Made by a program: the position numbers and the translations under genes | Notes under the pieces: model-generated | What the model saw: only the letters and a program-made list of their open reading frames with translations | Told to the model about the DNA's origin: nothing | Databases searched by the model: none | Shown: positions 32,280 through 45,100 of the stretch, piece after piece | Layout of the letters: each line of letters opens with the position of its first letter | Position numbering within the stretch: position 1 is the stretch's first letter | Assembly (NCBI GenBank): GCA_022747635.1 | Contig: JAKTNV010000003.1 | Coordinates: 13,076,911-13,140,910, forward strand | DNA length: 64,000 nt | Source: Hetaerina americana | Lineage: Eukaryota > Arthropoda > Insecta > Odonata > Calopterygidae | Direction of reading: 5' to 3'

Positions 32280-32880
32280 GCTAAGACGGCTTGGTCCTAG
32301 GAGGGTCGTACAGTGCGGGAGCGCTGGCTGCAGCTGAGGCGACTTGGTCCTGAAAAGGGCCGTCCACCTCACGGGATGTTCCAATTTTTGTAGTTCGCGG
32401 AGGTTGTTACTAGGAGAGCAGAGTTGTCCAGTAGGTGAGCGTCGGTGAGCAGAAGAGTACACAGCAGCGCACGGTGAGGTCAGGCAATGCCCGATTCTGG
32501 TACCGAAATTATTTCGGCAACCAAGAATCGGCGTCGTTGATTAGGGTTGAGCAAGAGGTGTAGTCGGTATTCAGGAGGTTGTACACGGCAGGAATGCGGA
32601 GTCTCAAAAGAAACCCAGTTTCGAGACGAATTTGGAGTCACGGGAGGGCTGGCTGCTACTGAGATGACTTGGTCCTTAAAAGGGCCGACCACTTCAGGAA
32701 GTAAAAATGTTCCAACAGTCCACAGGTGATGGTACAAGGAGAGAAGAGTAGTCCAGGAGGTCCGGGTCGGTGTGCAGGAGAGTATGGAATAATCAAACAG
32801 GCGAGGTCAAAGGTTGTCCAATACTGGTACCGAAGTACTTCCAACCAGGAATCAGCACGGCCTTGCCGCGTCGTTAGTTG
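32280..32880 (-). promoter_or_regulatory. Tandem 5' monomers of the Jockey-like LINE (promoter region)
   Basis: Two diverged units are visible. Shared blocks are GACTTGGTCCT (32341 and 32665), AAAAGGGCCG, ATGTTCCAA, GAGGTCA and TCTGGTACCGAA or ACTGGTACCGAA. The spacing between blocks is about 324 bases. A shorter third trace with GGCTTGGTCCTA lies at 32288, 53 bases from the first. Tandem 5' units usually carry the internal promoter in such elements. The promoter role is inferred from position only. Confidence 0.65.
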
Positions 32881-35800
32881 CTTGGAGACAATACGTATAT
32901 TGCATGCATGCACACCGTGGGGAATCTTTTGTCTACTAGGCTGATAAGCATGTCTACGAATTTGAGGGATTCTAGTTAACCGAGTAACATCCACCTTCGA
33001 TGTCGAGAAATACATTTGGGATGATTTCCCGTAGTCGAACTACTAATGGTGTAATTTGTGTTCAAGTTGTACCCGTGATGATTGTAGACATGTTTTGGAG
33101 ACTTCTCAAAAAGTTCATTCTCACGCTAGCACGCTCTCCATGGGAGGTTAAAACTCTGAATCTGTATGGCATCGGCCGTTGCTTAGACACCGACTTCCTT
33201 CCCTTCCATTCTTTCTTTAATTTCCCCCTCTCATTGCTCAACGTTTCAAATGGTGCGAAGGTAACATTCCTGAGTGGAGAATGTGCGGGAAGTAGACGAA
33301 CCCTTGACAGTGTGTCAAATAGATTTACTTTGGTGCGCATTGCGACACGTTTGGTTTCTAATAAGCGGAAGTTCGCGTTGAATGATGCTTGATATCTTAT
33401 CTCATTCAGTGAAACACCAACAGAAATTGTTCCAGTATGTCTGCGATGCGAAAGCATACGCTGAGTCGCTTGATGACCGAGGCGGTACATCTTCCATGTT
33501 TACAAAACGGTCTGCGGTGCGACATTGCTGTAGTCTCACTGGAGTCATGTCGCACCGTCACTTCTTTTAATCGTGTAACGGATGAGTCGCCATTATGTGG
33601 TGATGTGTCATGAAACTGTCGTGAAAGTAGAAAACCCGCGTACTTCACAACAAGGGCTCTGGGTTCTTTTAAAGGATAACCATGATGATAAGAGAATCTG
33701 CGCTTAATCATCAGGAAATAGAGTAAAGTAACAGAAAATAAACGTAACCTGTAACTGTTATACGCAATGTGCCTTTTTGTATATAATTTTTCGTGATTTA
33801 CATTTTTTCAATTTTACAAAAATGGTTTGATCTGATCGCTGAAAGTAATGAAGTGCAGTATGTTCCCGTATGGAATGTGACTAAAATGAAATAGCTTCAT
33901 CATACCAGGAGCCTGGTGGAACCCTTAAAAACTCTGATTTAAGTATAGGAAGCGGAATAGAAATGATAAAATGCTCTCTCCACCTCCCGCAGAAATAAGG
34001 AGTATCTACTCTTTTGCGTAAGGAGTAGGTAAACCCTGGATGGAGCCGATGATGATTCGTAGCAAGGATAATCATAAGGTAAGGTGTGTGCTCCAGCTTA
34101 TTATGGAACCATAGGCTCCAATATTCTTTAATTGTCGGCTGTAAATTGGCTGCAATACCACCTCATTGCAGAACTTGTAAGAGCTACCTATGTTACAAGT
34201 TCCGAGGTACTTTAACCCTGGCTTAAAAGGCTGTGAGTACAGCGAAAAAATTAACTTATTGTTCATTGTTCTTCATTCCGTTACACTTCCTTTCTCTTCT
34301 CCGTTCGCGTGGTCCGTATGAGTAAAAGTCACATTTCCAATTTTGGCTATCAAAATCACGAAAGTGGAACGTGACATTTCAATTATTCTCCCTCTCTGCG
34401 GTCTTCACTTCAGACTGCCCTGTTAACCATTTCTTATCTCTCATTGTGGCTTGCTACCTAGTATAATTACCTTTACTTCCATTTGGATATAATAGGTAAA
34501 GGTTGATATAGGCGCCTGTTAGAATATTTCACAGCGCAATGTATGTACATAATACTAGTTTGAATAGTTAGTAGAGTTTGAAATTTATTGAGTTCTTGGA
34601 TTGAGTGAAGAAATCGACTGAAAAGTTTTGATGTCCGACGCATAGGGAGTGGATTAGACTAGAAATTCTGAAAGTTGCGTCATCAATCTACCTTTGGGGC
34701 GTGGACAATTATCTTATTTTTTGAATTTGAGCAAAATGTAGGTCAAATGCAAAATCGATATATCTTTTATGATTGACATGTGAAGTGTTTGATATCATTT
34801 TAGTTTCATGACTACAAAGTTCAATTCCAGATATTTGGTAATATTTCCTGTAAATGAAATACCTTCGGGAAAGGAATTTCTCCAAATAATAACTTAAGCT
34901 TTTGAATAAACTCAAGATAATGGTTAGGGTGATAGAACTTTCGAGGCTAATAGGTCCCCCGGGGGATACCTTCTTTGAACTCGACTTCTCACTTCAACAT
35001 CGTTGCAGTTTTTTGCGTTTATCCATGGGTCGCTGTATGATACTTCTGCTAATATTTAAGCGTTTGGTTTCTAGAAAGTCCGCCTGACCGTTTGAGTCCT
35101 CTTTCCCTATTCCCTTCGATTTTTTCTGGCAGAACGCGTGAACCCTTCCCATGTGTGTGATCCTAGATACACCCCTATGCGCGTAGTTTCTGTGAATTCT
35201 CTAGCGCAGCTGCATGAAAATGGGACTGGCCGGGGGGAGGGACTGTTTGGATCTCTTGATTGTGATGTGGGGAGGGGCGGACGGGGAGGGGGCAGGAAGC
35301 CTTGTGTAGGCGCGCTGCCCACACGATCCGCGCGCGCGCGCCCACCTAGGGGGTGTGTGTGTGTGCAGCCTTCGCCGTCGTAATATGCCGGCCGCGTGAA
35401 TGCTTCTCTCCCACCTGTTTGTCCAACTTCGCGCTCGTGTCGGGTGGAACGGGAAAGAAGGTTGTTCTTTTTTTTCTCCCAGATATTTTTTGGAGAAGGG
35501 TCGACGCCCTTCCTTTTCCCCCAACGTTTCCCCATTTTGCGTAGACGGTATCAAGCCAACGCGTGGGTGCGTGACTGCAAACTCTTGTCATTGAATGTGG
35601 GTACCACCAAGTGTCCCAACATATACCTCTCTCCTCATTCTTCCTTCACCTGTTATTTCGCCTTAGTGTCTGGTATGCAAGGGGTTGCGGATTCGGGTCA
35701 AGCCTCTACTATGATATTTTTGTGATATAGTTTTATCTCTCCGGGTTACTTTTAAGCAATCGCCATTTTGCTGAATTGAAGAGAGGGCGAATTGTTTCTG

Positions 35801-37184
35801 TTTTTGTATTATTCATTCTAAAAGTCCCGTCCACTGGTTGGAGTCTTCGTGAGCCCATGATGCAACTGCCGCCAATACGGGGCACGAGGTAATTTATGTC
35901 GTCATTTTCGCTTTTATATGAATGTATTTGATTCAAGGAGGTTGGTGACAAATATTATTTGCAATTTCAACAAATGTTCTGATATCTAATGGGCCGGCCA
36001 CTTTCTTTTCGTTCGGAGAACACTCATTGCCGCCACGCATAACCATTCATTATCCCGAACATCCCTTTTCCACATCTATCTTTATCGCATGCCACAGTCA
36101 TGCCTCTCAAACTTGCTCACACATCCGTTTCCGATAAGTTTGTCCCGTTCTGCCTCTCCAAGGGTAGTTTATTCCTGCATCCATATCTAAGATCCACTTT
36201 TGAGAACAAATAGTTGTCCTTTCTTCTTTCAGAACCCATCATCACATATTCAATCAATTGTAGGCGCTTTGACATGTTGGGATTAACTCATGTTAATCGA
36301 GCTTTTCAATGAATTCATTGAAATATGCTAAGTATATCAATAAATAAGTGTGGAAATTACCAAGTTTAGTTCAATCAGCCCTTTTTCTTACCTTCCTTCT
36401 CCCTCTTGTCTATACTCAAATTCAGTGAAATCTTATAATAGAATGTGTATTTGTGCTTCAACCATTTGCTAGATAAAGATTATGTCCTACGGTTCACGAA
36501 AGCCAAGTAGTTCAATGAAACTTTTCGTGTAAGGCGGAGAAAAATGAGAATCAAGATTATTGAAAATAAATCAGCATCGTTAGTCGAGAGATTTAAAAAA
36601 ATACACTTGTCATAAAGATTTTCTTGTATACTGACCAAGAATATAACATTTAACTACTAAGCAGGGATAAAAAGGCAAGAAAATAAATACTGATACTCAC
36701 ACACAGCATAAACAGGTTTCAGGGTGTTAGTGTAGGTTAATACCAGTTACTAGACAAATGAAGGAAGATTGAAAAACATGGAGGATTCTCTATACAACTC
36801 TATCGTGTAGTCTATACTACTTATTGGTCTTATTTCTTGATTAGTTGTTGCGGGTTACAGTTATTTATTTATCTTATTTATCTCTCGGGAAAACCAACAT
36901 CTTAAACCTATCCGATTAGAAATGCAGCTCTTTGATCTTGAATGCATCGACTCGACTTGTCTCGAGTGATGCCTAACCAACTAGAAGTGATACCTCATCG
37001 CATTTCCCTTATACTGTCTCTAATAAAATCCTATCGTGAGTAACGTGATACAATTCCTAGATGTCACTCTCCTTGAAATTATTGTTTGGTAATCTACCGG
37101 TTCAGGTAGGTTTTGGATGGACAAAACTGCCAAATAAATATTTTGGGTTTCCTAACAAAACACCAAACATCCTACTCTACCACA
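32881..37184. other. Spacer; hairpin and G+C-rich CG-repeat block
   Basis: No gene recognised. A perfect 11-bp hairpin lies at 33515-33557 (CGGTGCGACAT and its complement). Positions 35210-35560 are G+C-rich, with an alternating CG run at 35328-35341 followed by a GT run at 35353-35365. Open frames there reflect composition. Confidence 0.55.
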
Positions 37185-37911
37185 AGTCCCTCTTCACCTC
37201 TGAGTACTTCCTTCCTCCCTTCATCCCGTCCAACATCCTTATCCTTTTCCTGACCTTTCCTCGATTGCCAACATTCTCCCCTATTTTACAGTCTTTAACA
37301 TGTCATTGCCAATCAATATACCTTTTATCCATTTTTTCTGCCTCCTTATGCGTTCTCCCACCAATCCCCTATCCTAACCCGCCATACCTAGCACTTTGTT
37401 TTCCTTTCGGTCCACTTGTCCTCCTCCAACCTGTCCTTATCCACCTACACTTCAAAAGCCTCCAATCTCTGTGTATCATTCTGCATCAGAGGCCATGTTT
37501 CTGCGCCGTACATAACTGAGCTCCATATCAAAGTTTTAGCCAGTCTTTTCTTAAAATCTTTACTCAACGTCCCTGTCATCAACTCCCTCCTTGCGAAAGC
37601 ACTTTTTGCCTAATGCAGTTATCCTCCTTACGTCCCTACTACTTTGACCAATTTGGTCCAAAACACTTCGGAGATACGAAAAATGTTCCACTTGCTCTAG
37701 TTTATGCCCTCCTATTTTTATGTTAAGCGTAAACTTTCTCTTCCTGGAAAACCGTATAGCCTTTGTTTTATTGGCATTGATTTTCGTCCCATATCTATCT
37801 CACTGAGTTTCCAATTCACTCAGCAATGCTTGCAACCCCTTGGCTGACTGACAAACTAGAGCTTGGTCATCAGTAAACCTAACTGATTTTACGAATTCCT
37901 TGCCCATTTCC
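37185..37911 (-). mobile_element. RTE-like LINE fragment (copy 2), C-terminal part
   Basis: It aligns with 6736-7350 of the first RTE copy at high identity in places (CTCAGCAATGCTTGCA and CTGACTGACAAACTA blocks). The minus strand encodes traces of the RT end and C-terminal domain, and continues past the point where the first copy is cut: GNRGKVRKRIRMLDG then GGRKYSEVKRDLW near 37190-37290. It is truncated on the 5' side at 37911 within the RT. Stops and frame changes are frequent. Confidence 0.8.
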
Positions 37912-39237
37912 TAGGTAATAATAGTAATACTTTTTCATTCTCTTTCACCCACGCCAAAATTGGTCAGGAAAGAACAGATCTCGCGAAACACAGTTTCGGT
38001 TCATTCACGAAACCTTCCAATCGGGAGAATTGAGAAAGCAAGCCGACATTCAGGCTTTTGATCCGTAAATGACTCACGAAACATTTTTTCCCAAATAAGG
38101 GGTTAATTCTGAGGCTAGAATCTTTCAGACGCCGGCGGAAATGTGATCTCGACGTGGAGATGTGTTAATGAGGGTTAAGCGTTTCCAACAGTACCCTCTG
38201 TTCCTCGACTCAATCCCTTTACTTCATTTATCGACTCCTGGCATTGGGGAGGTTCTCGGTAGTTTTCATCTGACATCGATCAAATACGCGTCGGAGAGAG
38301 TTAAAAAAGTTTGGTGTTTCCAAACTGGATGTTATTCTGATCCTTTTTCGTATATCAGTGAGCAGACCGATGGCACATTTCCCTGAATTTAAATCTCACA
38401 TTTGACCGGAGTGCTTTGGGATTTTCGTCCGATTACTCCCGTAAAATTTTACCTTTGAAATCATCCCGGGGTTTGGAAGAGACTCTCTTTGCCAATGGTA
38501 ATTAGCTAGTTCCCTCTTTGGAAAACCTTCGCGGGCGTTTTTCATTTTTGCGTGGCAAACCCTTTGAAGCCGTGACGATTTACGTAATTCACCATTCTGT
38601 GATTCGTATATTTATTTTTCAGGGAACTGACTTTTCAATCGCTGAAATAGTGGCATTAAAAAAGTATTCGGCTCACTCGACATCGCATGCGTCGCTTAAT
38701 TCTTTTGAATTTATAAAATCGTTTTATTAACTCGTGCCATAATACTGTTATAGTCAGGCTTATCGAATATGTAGATTTTCCTTTTTCGGGTTAGATTCTG
38801 CGATGCATTGGAAAAAAATTTGAAGCTATCACTAATGCATTCATTTTTTAATGCTTTGCGTTTCGCTCTCGGGATATCCGGCGTTGTGTAAACTTCGCAA
38901 TTGCTGTAAGTTATGGGTCTCGCCTAGTAAGAAGCGTGGGGTCGCGTGAACCATATCCGTTCTGCGTGGACAAAGCACACAAGTTCTAAGCGAAAAAGTA
39001 ATTTTGTTTATATTTTACTTAAAGCTCCGTCTAATGGTGAGTTTTCATCGGCACAGCAAAGCTAATGCAAAAAGGACCAGCAGTTTTGTGGTTAGTTTTA
39101 AAATATTCGGACTCCGTTTAAAAAATAGTCGTGGAGTTTGGAGTCAGAGAGGACCCATATAAATGAGGAATTGGCCCGCCTGAAGCCTTTTAAGGAGTAT
39201 TGAGAATGAAAAGATTTAGTGCGGTTTATCCAAAAGA
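37912..39237. other. Spacer without recognisable gene
   Basis: About 1.3 kb, nothing supported. Confidence 0.6.
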
Positions 39238-39335
39238 CCTACGGTTATAAAAGTCGTCTGGTGTGCAATCACCCCCTGCCACACCCCCTAGCTGTGGCTT
39301 GCGGGGAACCATGTATTTTATGGTATAGAATGAAT
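39238..39335 (+). mobile_element. Family B LINE, 3' hairpin fragment (copy 5)
   Basis: It contains GTCTGGTGTGCAATCACCCC, then the hairpin CCCTGC...GCGGGG (the T-G pair is a wobble) and a degraded tail. Plus orientation, unlike the copies before 20 kb. Confidence 0.75.
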
Positions 39336-42300
39336 AGCTAGGGTTTTAACAACCTGAAATTAGGAATAAAATTCTGATGTAGTTGAAATTCTTATGATAT
39401 TCTACAATTGAGAGTAGAATCTTCAAAATTTATCAAATCCCTTGGATCATTGGAATTACGAGTATACTTGACCCTGTCTTATGATCTTATGATCTGTTTT
39501 CCCTTGCCCTTTACGAAATTTTAATCTTTAAAAATTAAAAATTTGTTACTTTGAAAAAAATTTTAAAATGCTGGGGAAATTCATTAACTCAAGAGATATG
39601 GCAGCACGGAATAATGTAAATGAAAAGAAGAACTTGCATGCATGGATTCTTATTCGCATCACAATCAACTTCCGCTTGAGTGGCATGCGTCATGAGAATA
39701 ATTAATTGCTCTGCTTTATTGGCGTGCTTTCCTGGCTCAGCATTCGTGAAGCCAGCCTTTGCGAACCCTTGGATCCCGTACGTTGAAGCTGGTATAAATC
39801 TCACGCACTGGTGCTCCTTGATTTATGCAATTTTGCAATTTCGCGACGATGTTACTTGTCTTGTTTGAAATTCAAATTCTGGGAATCCGTTACGAAAAAC
39901 AGCCCGAAGTCTATGTTCAGTTGAAATGTGCGCCGTGTAAAATGAAGCGCCGCGCGTGGGAGGCTCGAATAGCGCAAATAGCTGTATTTCATTCCCTCAG
40001 GGTGGGCGACCTTAACGTACAGACTCAAGCCGACATCCCTTATCTTTTCTCTTTTTGAGGATTTTTTTAGCCCGTGCCGATTAATGTGTTGATGTGAAAG
40101 GAGACGTTAATGATGGGTGGTGAGAAACCTTATGGATTCTATGGAACTGAAAATTTCTTTTTCCTTCGCGCCACATTAGTTACAAAAGATCTTTCAGCTA
40201 CCCTTATTTTCCTCAGGCTCTCAAGCGTTTTAATTATATATCATTATTCGCGCAAGTTATCAAAACGGTCTCATTTGTTGGTGTATACTTATTTTGAAAC
40301 TGAAAACGATCGTTTTCATAGCAGATGATTTGTTTACCGAACAAACAAGCTATCAAGAGGAAACATTTGCGTCTGTGTGCTCGCGTTGTTGATTTTTCTG
40401 TCATCATGTCGATTTACAACGCAGAAGCATATTTATTCATATTTAAGACATCGCTGCCTATTACATCGGAGCAAAGGGAGCAGCGAGCAGCGGCGACTCC
40501 AAATGCAGAGAATGGGCTCATTCAGTCTATTACCCTTACCCCTCGTCATGCTATCTCTCTCTCTCTCTTTCCACCATGCCCAGCCCCCATTTCCGAGGTG
40601 AGGAGTCACGCACCCCCTCTCCCTTGCCGTTGATCGTAGAGTCGGGCAGGATTCATGCTCGGGAGAGTTCAATGCGTGGATTCCCCCTTTACACACTCAC
40701 ACACACACACACGCGAACGACACACGTGCTCCAACGCACCTGGCATTTGTAATCTAGATGTAGCCTGAATAACGGCGGGTGTAAGATGCGTTGTGTGCTG
40801 GCGAGTTCGTTCGGCTAGCGGTCCTCCATTGTCTCTGCCCGTCCCTCCTTGTCAGTCTCCGCCCTCCCTTTTTTCCATTTAATATTTTACCGGCATCGTT
40901 CTCTTTACTTTTTTTTTACTATTGCCTTCTCGAAAAATTTACCGTTAAAAAGGTTTGCCACCCTCATCGATTCTTCCGCGCTGATCAGGGAAAAAAACAT
41001 TTCCGAGCGTCGCATTTCATTCACTCAGCAGCGTGTGATACGCAAGAGTGCGCGGGAACGGTGACTTTATTTTTAACCGAGTGGTTTTTGCCCTTCTGTC
41101 ATCGGAGGAGTTTTTGCCTATGTATTTCTTTCGATTGTCACATCCGACATCTTTCCACCACCGCTCTCTTTCCAATACCGCTCTCTTTCCAAGAAACTGC
41201 GGGAGATACCGCGACATGCATTTCAATGCAACAATTTCAGAGTGTAAAAATCATTCGCCTTGACCGGGATCCCGGATCTTCCCATTTGGTTCACGCCCTT
41301 GCATTTCTTATGAGCAACAATGCCGTCAACTCAAAAGGTGGTATCACGGTTCGTCAAGCCAAGTGAAATTGAGTCTGCGAGAGCTGACTAAAATTGCTTG
41401 GATGGGAAAACCCATGGTTAGGCAAATACAGTGCCGCGTTCATCTTTTAAGTGAGCGGGTAACACAAAAAGCAATGAATGCATGCATATTGCATCGCATT
41501 ATTAGTAAGTCCGTAATTGAATATAAACTGAAGTCAACCTCACCTCCTAGACGAGTAAAATGGCGTCGTTGAGAGATCAACAACCATAATCGATCTTTGC
41601 CGAGTTTAGAATTTAGTTAAAGAGTTTTATGTCAATTTTAAATACTATAGCGTCTCAGATAATAAAATTTTCGAAGCGTCGGAGGAATTACACGAACACA
41701 ATGTCCAGAAAAACATAATGTGCGTTGAGCTGGTAATATCATGGGAACAGAGTTTTGAAGTTCCTTAATAGGCTTGTGGCTTTGAGAAACCTACCGACCA
41801 TATTTTTTACATAATAATTTCAATTTTGGCGATAATCTGAAACAAACCATTGCAAGTAAAACGAAAGAGCAGTCGTTAAGCTTTTAGGGCTAAATTCTCA
41901 TTAAATAAATAAAATAAATACTGAGAATTGTCTTTGTTTAATTTCAGCTTATAAGTAGCAACCTGTGAGATACATCAGTGCTATCGTTCTTTTTTCTGAG
42001 GTTTTATCATATATTACATCAGCGAGTACATTAGGAATGCCCTCAGCAGAGCAATGAAACTGTCTCCGTCGGGCTTAGGCTATAGAAGCATGACATATAC
42101 CTGTGAGATATTTCCTGTTTTATAAATAATTCCCAAAAGTTATTGATACTATCGAGATCTTAAGGAAGTATGCAAGAAAAAAATCGAGCTATTTTGAGAT
42201 TTTTCGGTCGAGTATCTGTGAGATAATTGCAGTAATGAAAGTATTGGAAAAGTCCGTTGGGGTTATAAAACGAAGCAAGACGAAACCCATACACCTGTAT

Positions 42301-44635
42301 GTAGTGTAACTAGTAAGTAATTTTATCGCGGAAAGAAATCAAAGCACTTCTAAGAGATTTCAATGCGTGAGTGAACGTTATGCAATTATGATTAAATGCA
42401 ATCCTGATTTTCTTCATGGAAATAATCATTCGTATATTCTCCGTGACTTTGTGGTAAAAACGACAGCTCGGTTGAATAAATGTTCTTTTTAGTTATATAT
42501 TGGATAATCCATCAGTTACGAACCAGCTCGTCACTTTGAAAAGCCGAAAGTACTTTCTAATGCAAAAGAAAGTTAATTTGTTTGCGTTCTCGAAAGAATG
42601 CATCAGAAGCATTTGAGGAAGCCAGGAAGGCAGCCGGGATACCTCTTGAAGAAATCGATTATAAAAAAGTTGGCGGAAGTTGCTGTCATAGTGAATGATG
42701 AGTATATTTCCTTTAGTTTTAAATTTTTTTGCAGGTTTGGAAAAAGTGCGAGTAAGAGTTTTGAATTTATTTTTTCACGCAGAAAGAAACTTGTAGGTTT
42801 CTCTCACTACGAATCGCAGTTTCCGCTTCGTGGTAGCATGCACGTATCTTTCTCCAACTATTGTGAGTGAACGTAATTTTTTTATCTTGAAGGTTGCATC
42901 ATTAAAGTATTTATTATGAATTTTTTCTGGTGAGAGAAAAAATATTTTCTTCGCAGCTTAACTTGGCGCATGGTGGTACCACGGTTCAATGGTTAACTAG
43001 ATTTTGGCTATTCGCATATGACCACATTTTTCGCAAAAATGTGCAAAATTTCTATTTAAATGGCTGAGGCATTCTGGAGGACATATGGATTCATATTCGA
43101 TAAAATTAGGTGAAACCTTTTTTGAAAAAAACTGAAAGATAATCCATAGTTGCCAAAATTTGAAATTAAAACAAAATTAAACTGTTAGTCCCATATGTAA
43201 GAGTTAAGGTCACAGATCCAGAAACCCACCCTTTCTGCAGTCGGATGAATTAGCCACATGATGAAATAAGAAGCATTTTCCTTAGTGCCAATTGTCGAGT
43301 GTACGAACGTTCTTATGCTGTGCAGAATTCTTGATTTGTTCTTTATGGCCACTATTCCAATTCACAGGAAGGCAGTAATCACTGCTATTTCCTCAATTTA
43401 ATTTCTACAGTTCGCTTTTCCCTCTTCTCTTCCTCGTAGTGATTAGCGGAGATGTGATTATTTATCGGTGGCGTACATCTTGAGCAGCACTGATGAAGGA
43501 AACACATTCATTGTTGGATCGTCTTATCTTGTTAGTCCTGCCTAGTTAGTCTTCATGCATAGCTTTGCTAACTCTATGCGGTTTCCTTTATAGAAATAAT
43601 GGATTCTTCTTATGTGTAAAAAAAGCTCCAATCTTTTTGAGCGAGTCAAAATTAACGTCCCCAACTCGCAATCGGAATCCAAAAGCGATGAATTTCGAGT
43701 GGTGCGGGCTTGATTGATACACGTAGGCGTGCATCGCGTCAGAATTAGCGGAAAGGGCGGGGTAAGATGGCTGAAGTGGAATTGCCTATGGCAGTTATTA
43801 GAACTCCAGCATTTCTCATTCCATTTCCTTCAGGGTGTGCAATGTGGATACCCTCCATCCTCATTCCTATTGATATTTTCTTCCTCACTATATGCAACAC
43901 CTCCCTCCTCCCCCTGCGTTGGCAATGGTCGGGCAGCAGCGATGTAAAATCGTGTAATTTGTCTCTTTTTAAGGACGGCCAAGAGCATTAGGTATTAGCG
44001 GTGGATTGCTTCTCCACGGAATTTTCAAAAGCAGATTACTGCGTTTCCATCCGGCACAAATATTCAATACGTTTTCGTATCGAGCCAAACGGATTGCCAC
44101 AATTGCAAAATTCAGGGTGTCCCTAACTGCCCCTCTCCCTTTCTGTCCACCCTACCCTTATATCCTTTCCCCTCTCTGACCACCCCCCTTCCTTCCGTCC
44201 CCGCACGCAATTAGTTTGCTTAATGGGCGAGTCGGCTGTCTGTCGGTCGCGCTGATATCGCCCCCGGGAGTTATCCTCCCCGAAGTCAATCTATCCGCCC
44301 GTGTAAAACCGGACGAGAAATGGAAAAGTAAGTCTGCAAACACTCACGCCTGGCAGACCTCGCACATTCAAATGGTGGGGGGATGGGGGCGAGTAATTGG
44401 GGAGTTGGAGTGTAACGGGGGTGTGGGAAGTTCTCCACGTGGCCGGGGAATCAGCCTGTTCGTGCCAAGGTCGGAATAACCTCACATCGTGGCAGGCGTC
44501 TCCGCTTTCGTTCTCCCCGTTCCGGAAGATGCATTGTGCTGTTAGCGTAATTTTTTCGTCGTTTTATTATTTATTCTACACCTAAGGCTCACTGTGTAGG
44601 AAGTTAGAGTGAAGTATGTACCTCATACTGATGCG
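39336..44635. other. Spacer without recognisable gene
   Basis: About 5.3 kb. It holds (TC)n near 40557, (CA)n near 40690-40720 and a G+C-rich part at 44130-44520. No coding signal that I can defend. Confidence 0.55.

Positions 44636-44700
<65 letters not shown>
44636..44700. repeat. (TA)n microsatellite, left of palindrome
   Basis: Nearly pure TA with one TG interruption. It abuts the palindrome at 44701. Confidence 0.95.
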
Positions 44701-44707
<7 letters not shown>

Positions 44708-44939
44708 AATACACAGTAACACACAATATAGAAACACAAAAAAAGAAGAACACTCACACGTTATTTCTTGATATTTCGACGGAAACAATCCGTCTTCCTC
44801 TGAAGATATAGAAGTAATGACATTACTTCTGTATCTTCAGAGGAAGACGGATTGTTTCCGTCGAAATATCAAGAAATAACGTGTGAGTGTTCTTCTTTTT
44901 TTGTGTTTCTATATTGTGTGTTACTGTGTATTGTACTAT
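44701..44939. repeat. Near-perfect palindrome, 119-bp arms, 1-base centre
   Basis: The left arm (44701-44819) and right arm (44821-44939) are complementary at 118 of 119 positions; the one difference is T/C near 44809. The centre is a single A at 44820. The arms are not simple repeats. Each contains a small hairpin GACGGA/TCCGTC followed by GAAA on the plus strand of the right arm. (TA)n tracts lie on the left directly and on the right after a 30-base spacer. Confidence 0.95.
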
Positions 44940-44967
44940 TCGGCACTTCTGTGTTACGTCTACGAAA

Positions 44968-44970
<3 letters not shown>

Positions 44971-45041
<71 letters not shown>

Positions 45042-45095
45042 ATATATGTATGTATGTGTATATATAAAAATATATTATATATATATATATATATA
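44971..45095. repeat. (TA)n and (TG)n microsatellites, right of palindrome
   Basis: (TA)n at about 44971-45023, (TG)n to about 45040, then mixed TA/TG to 45095, just before the SINE at 45101. Confidence 0.95.
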
Positions 45096-45100
45096 CACAA

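Larger units (their letters stand above)
27062..32880 (-). mobile_element. Jockey-like LINE, essentially full length
   Basis: On the minus strand: tandem 5' monomers (about 32280-32880), a leader, ORF1 with CCHC knuckles (31988 to about 30152), ORF2 (30171-27310) and an A-rich 3' tract (27292-27062). Total length about 5.8 kb. The order, the short ORF1/ORF2 overlap and the protein types match Jockey-group non-LTR retrotransposons of arthropods. I could not find a target-site duplication, so the 5' edge is approximate. It is the youngest-looking LINE in the window because ORF2 is unbroken. Confidence 0.88.

Noticed and set aside
33406..33711. Overlapping minus-strand frames at 33.0-33.7 kb as a gene
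   Set aside because: Ordinary spacer with a short hairpin; no motif, and frames overlap on both strands.
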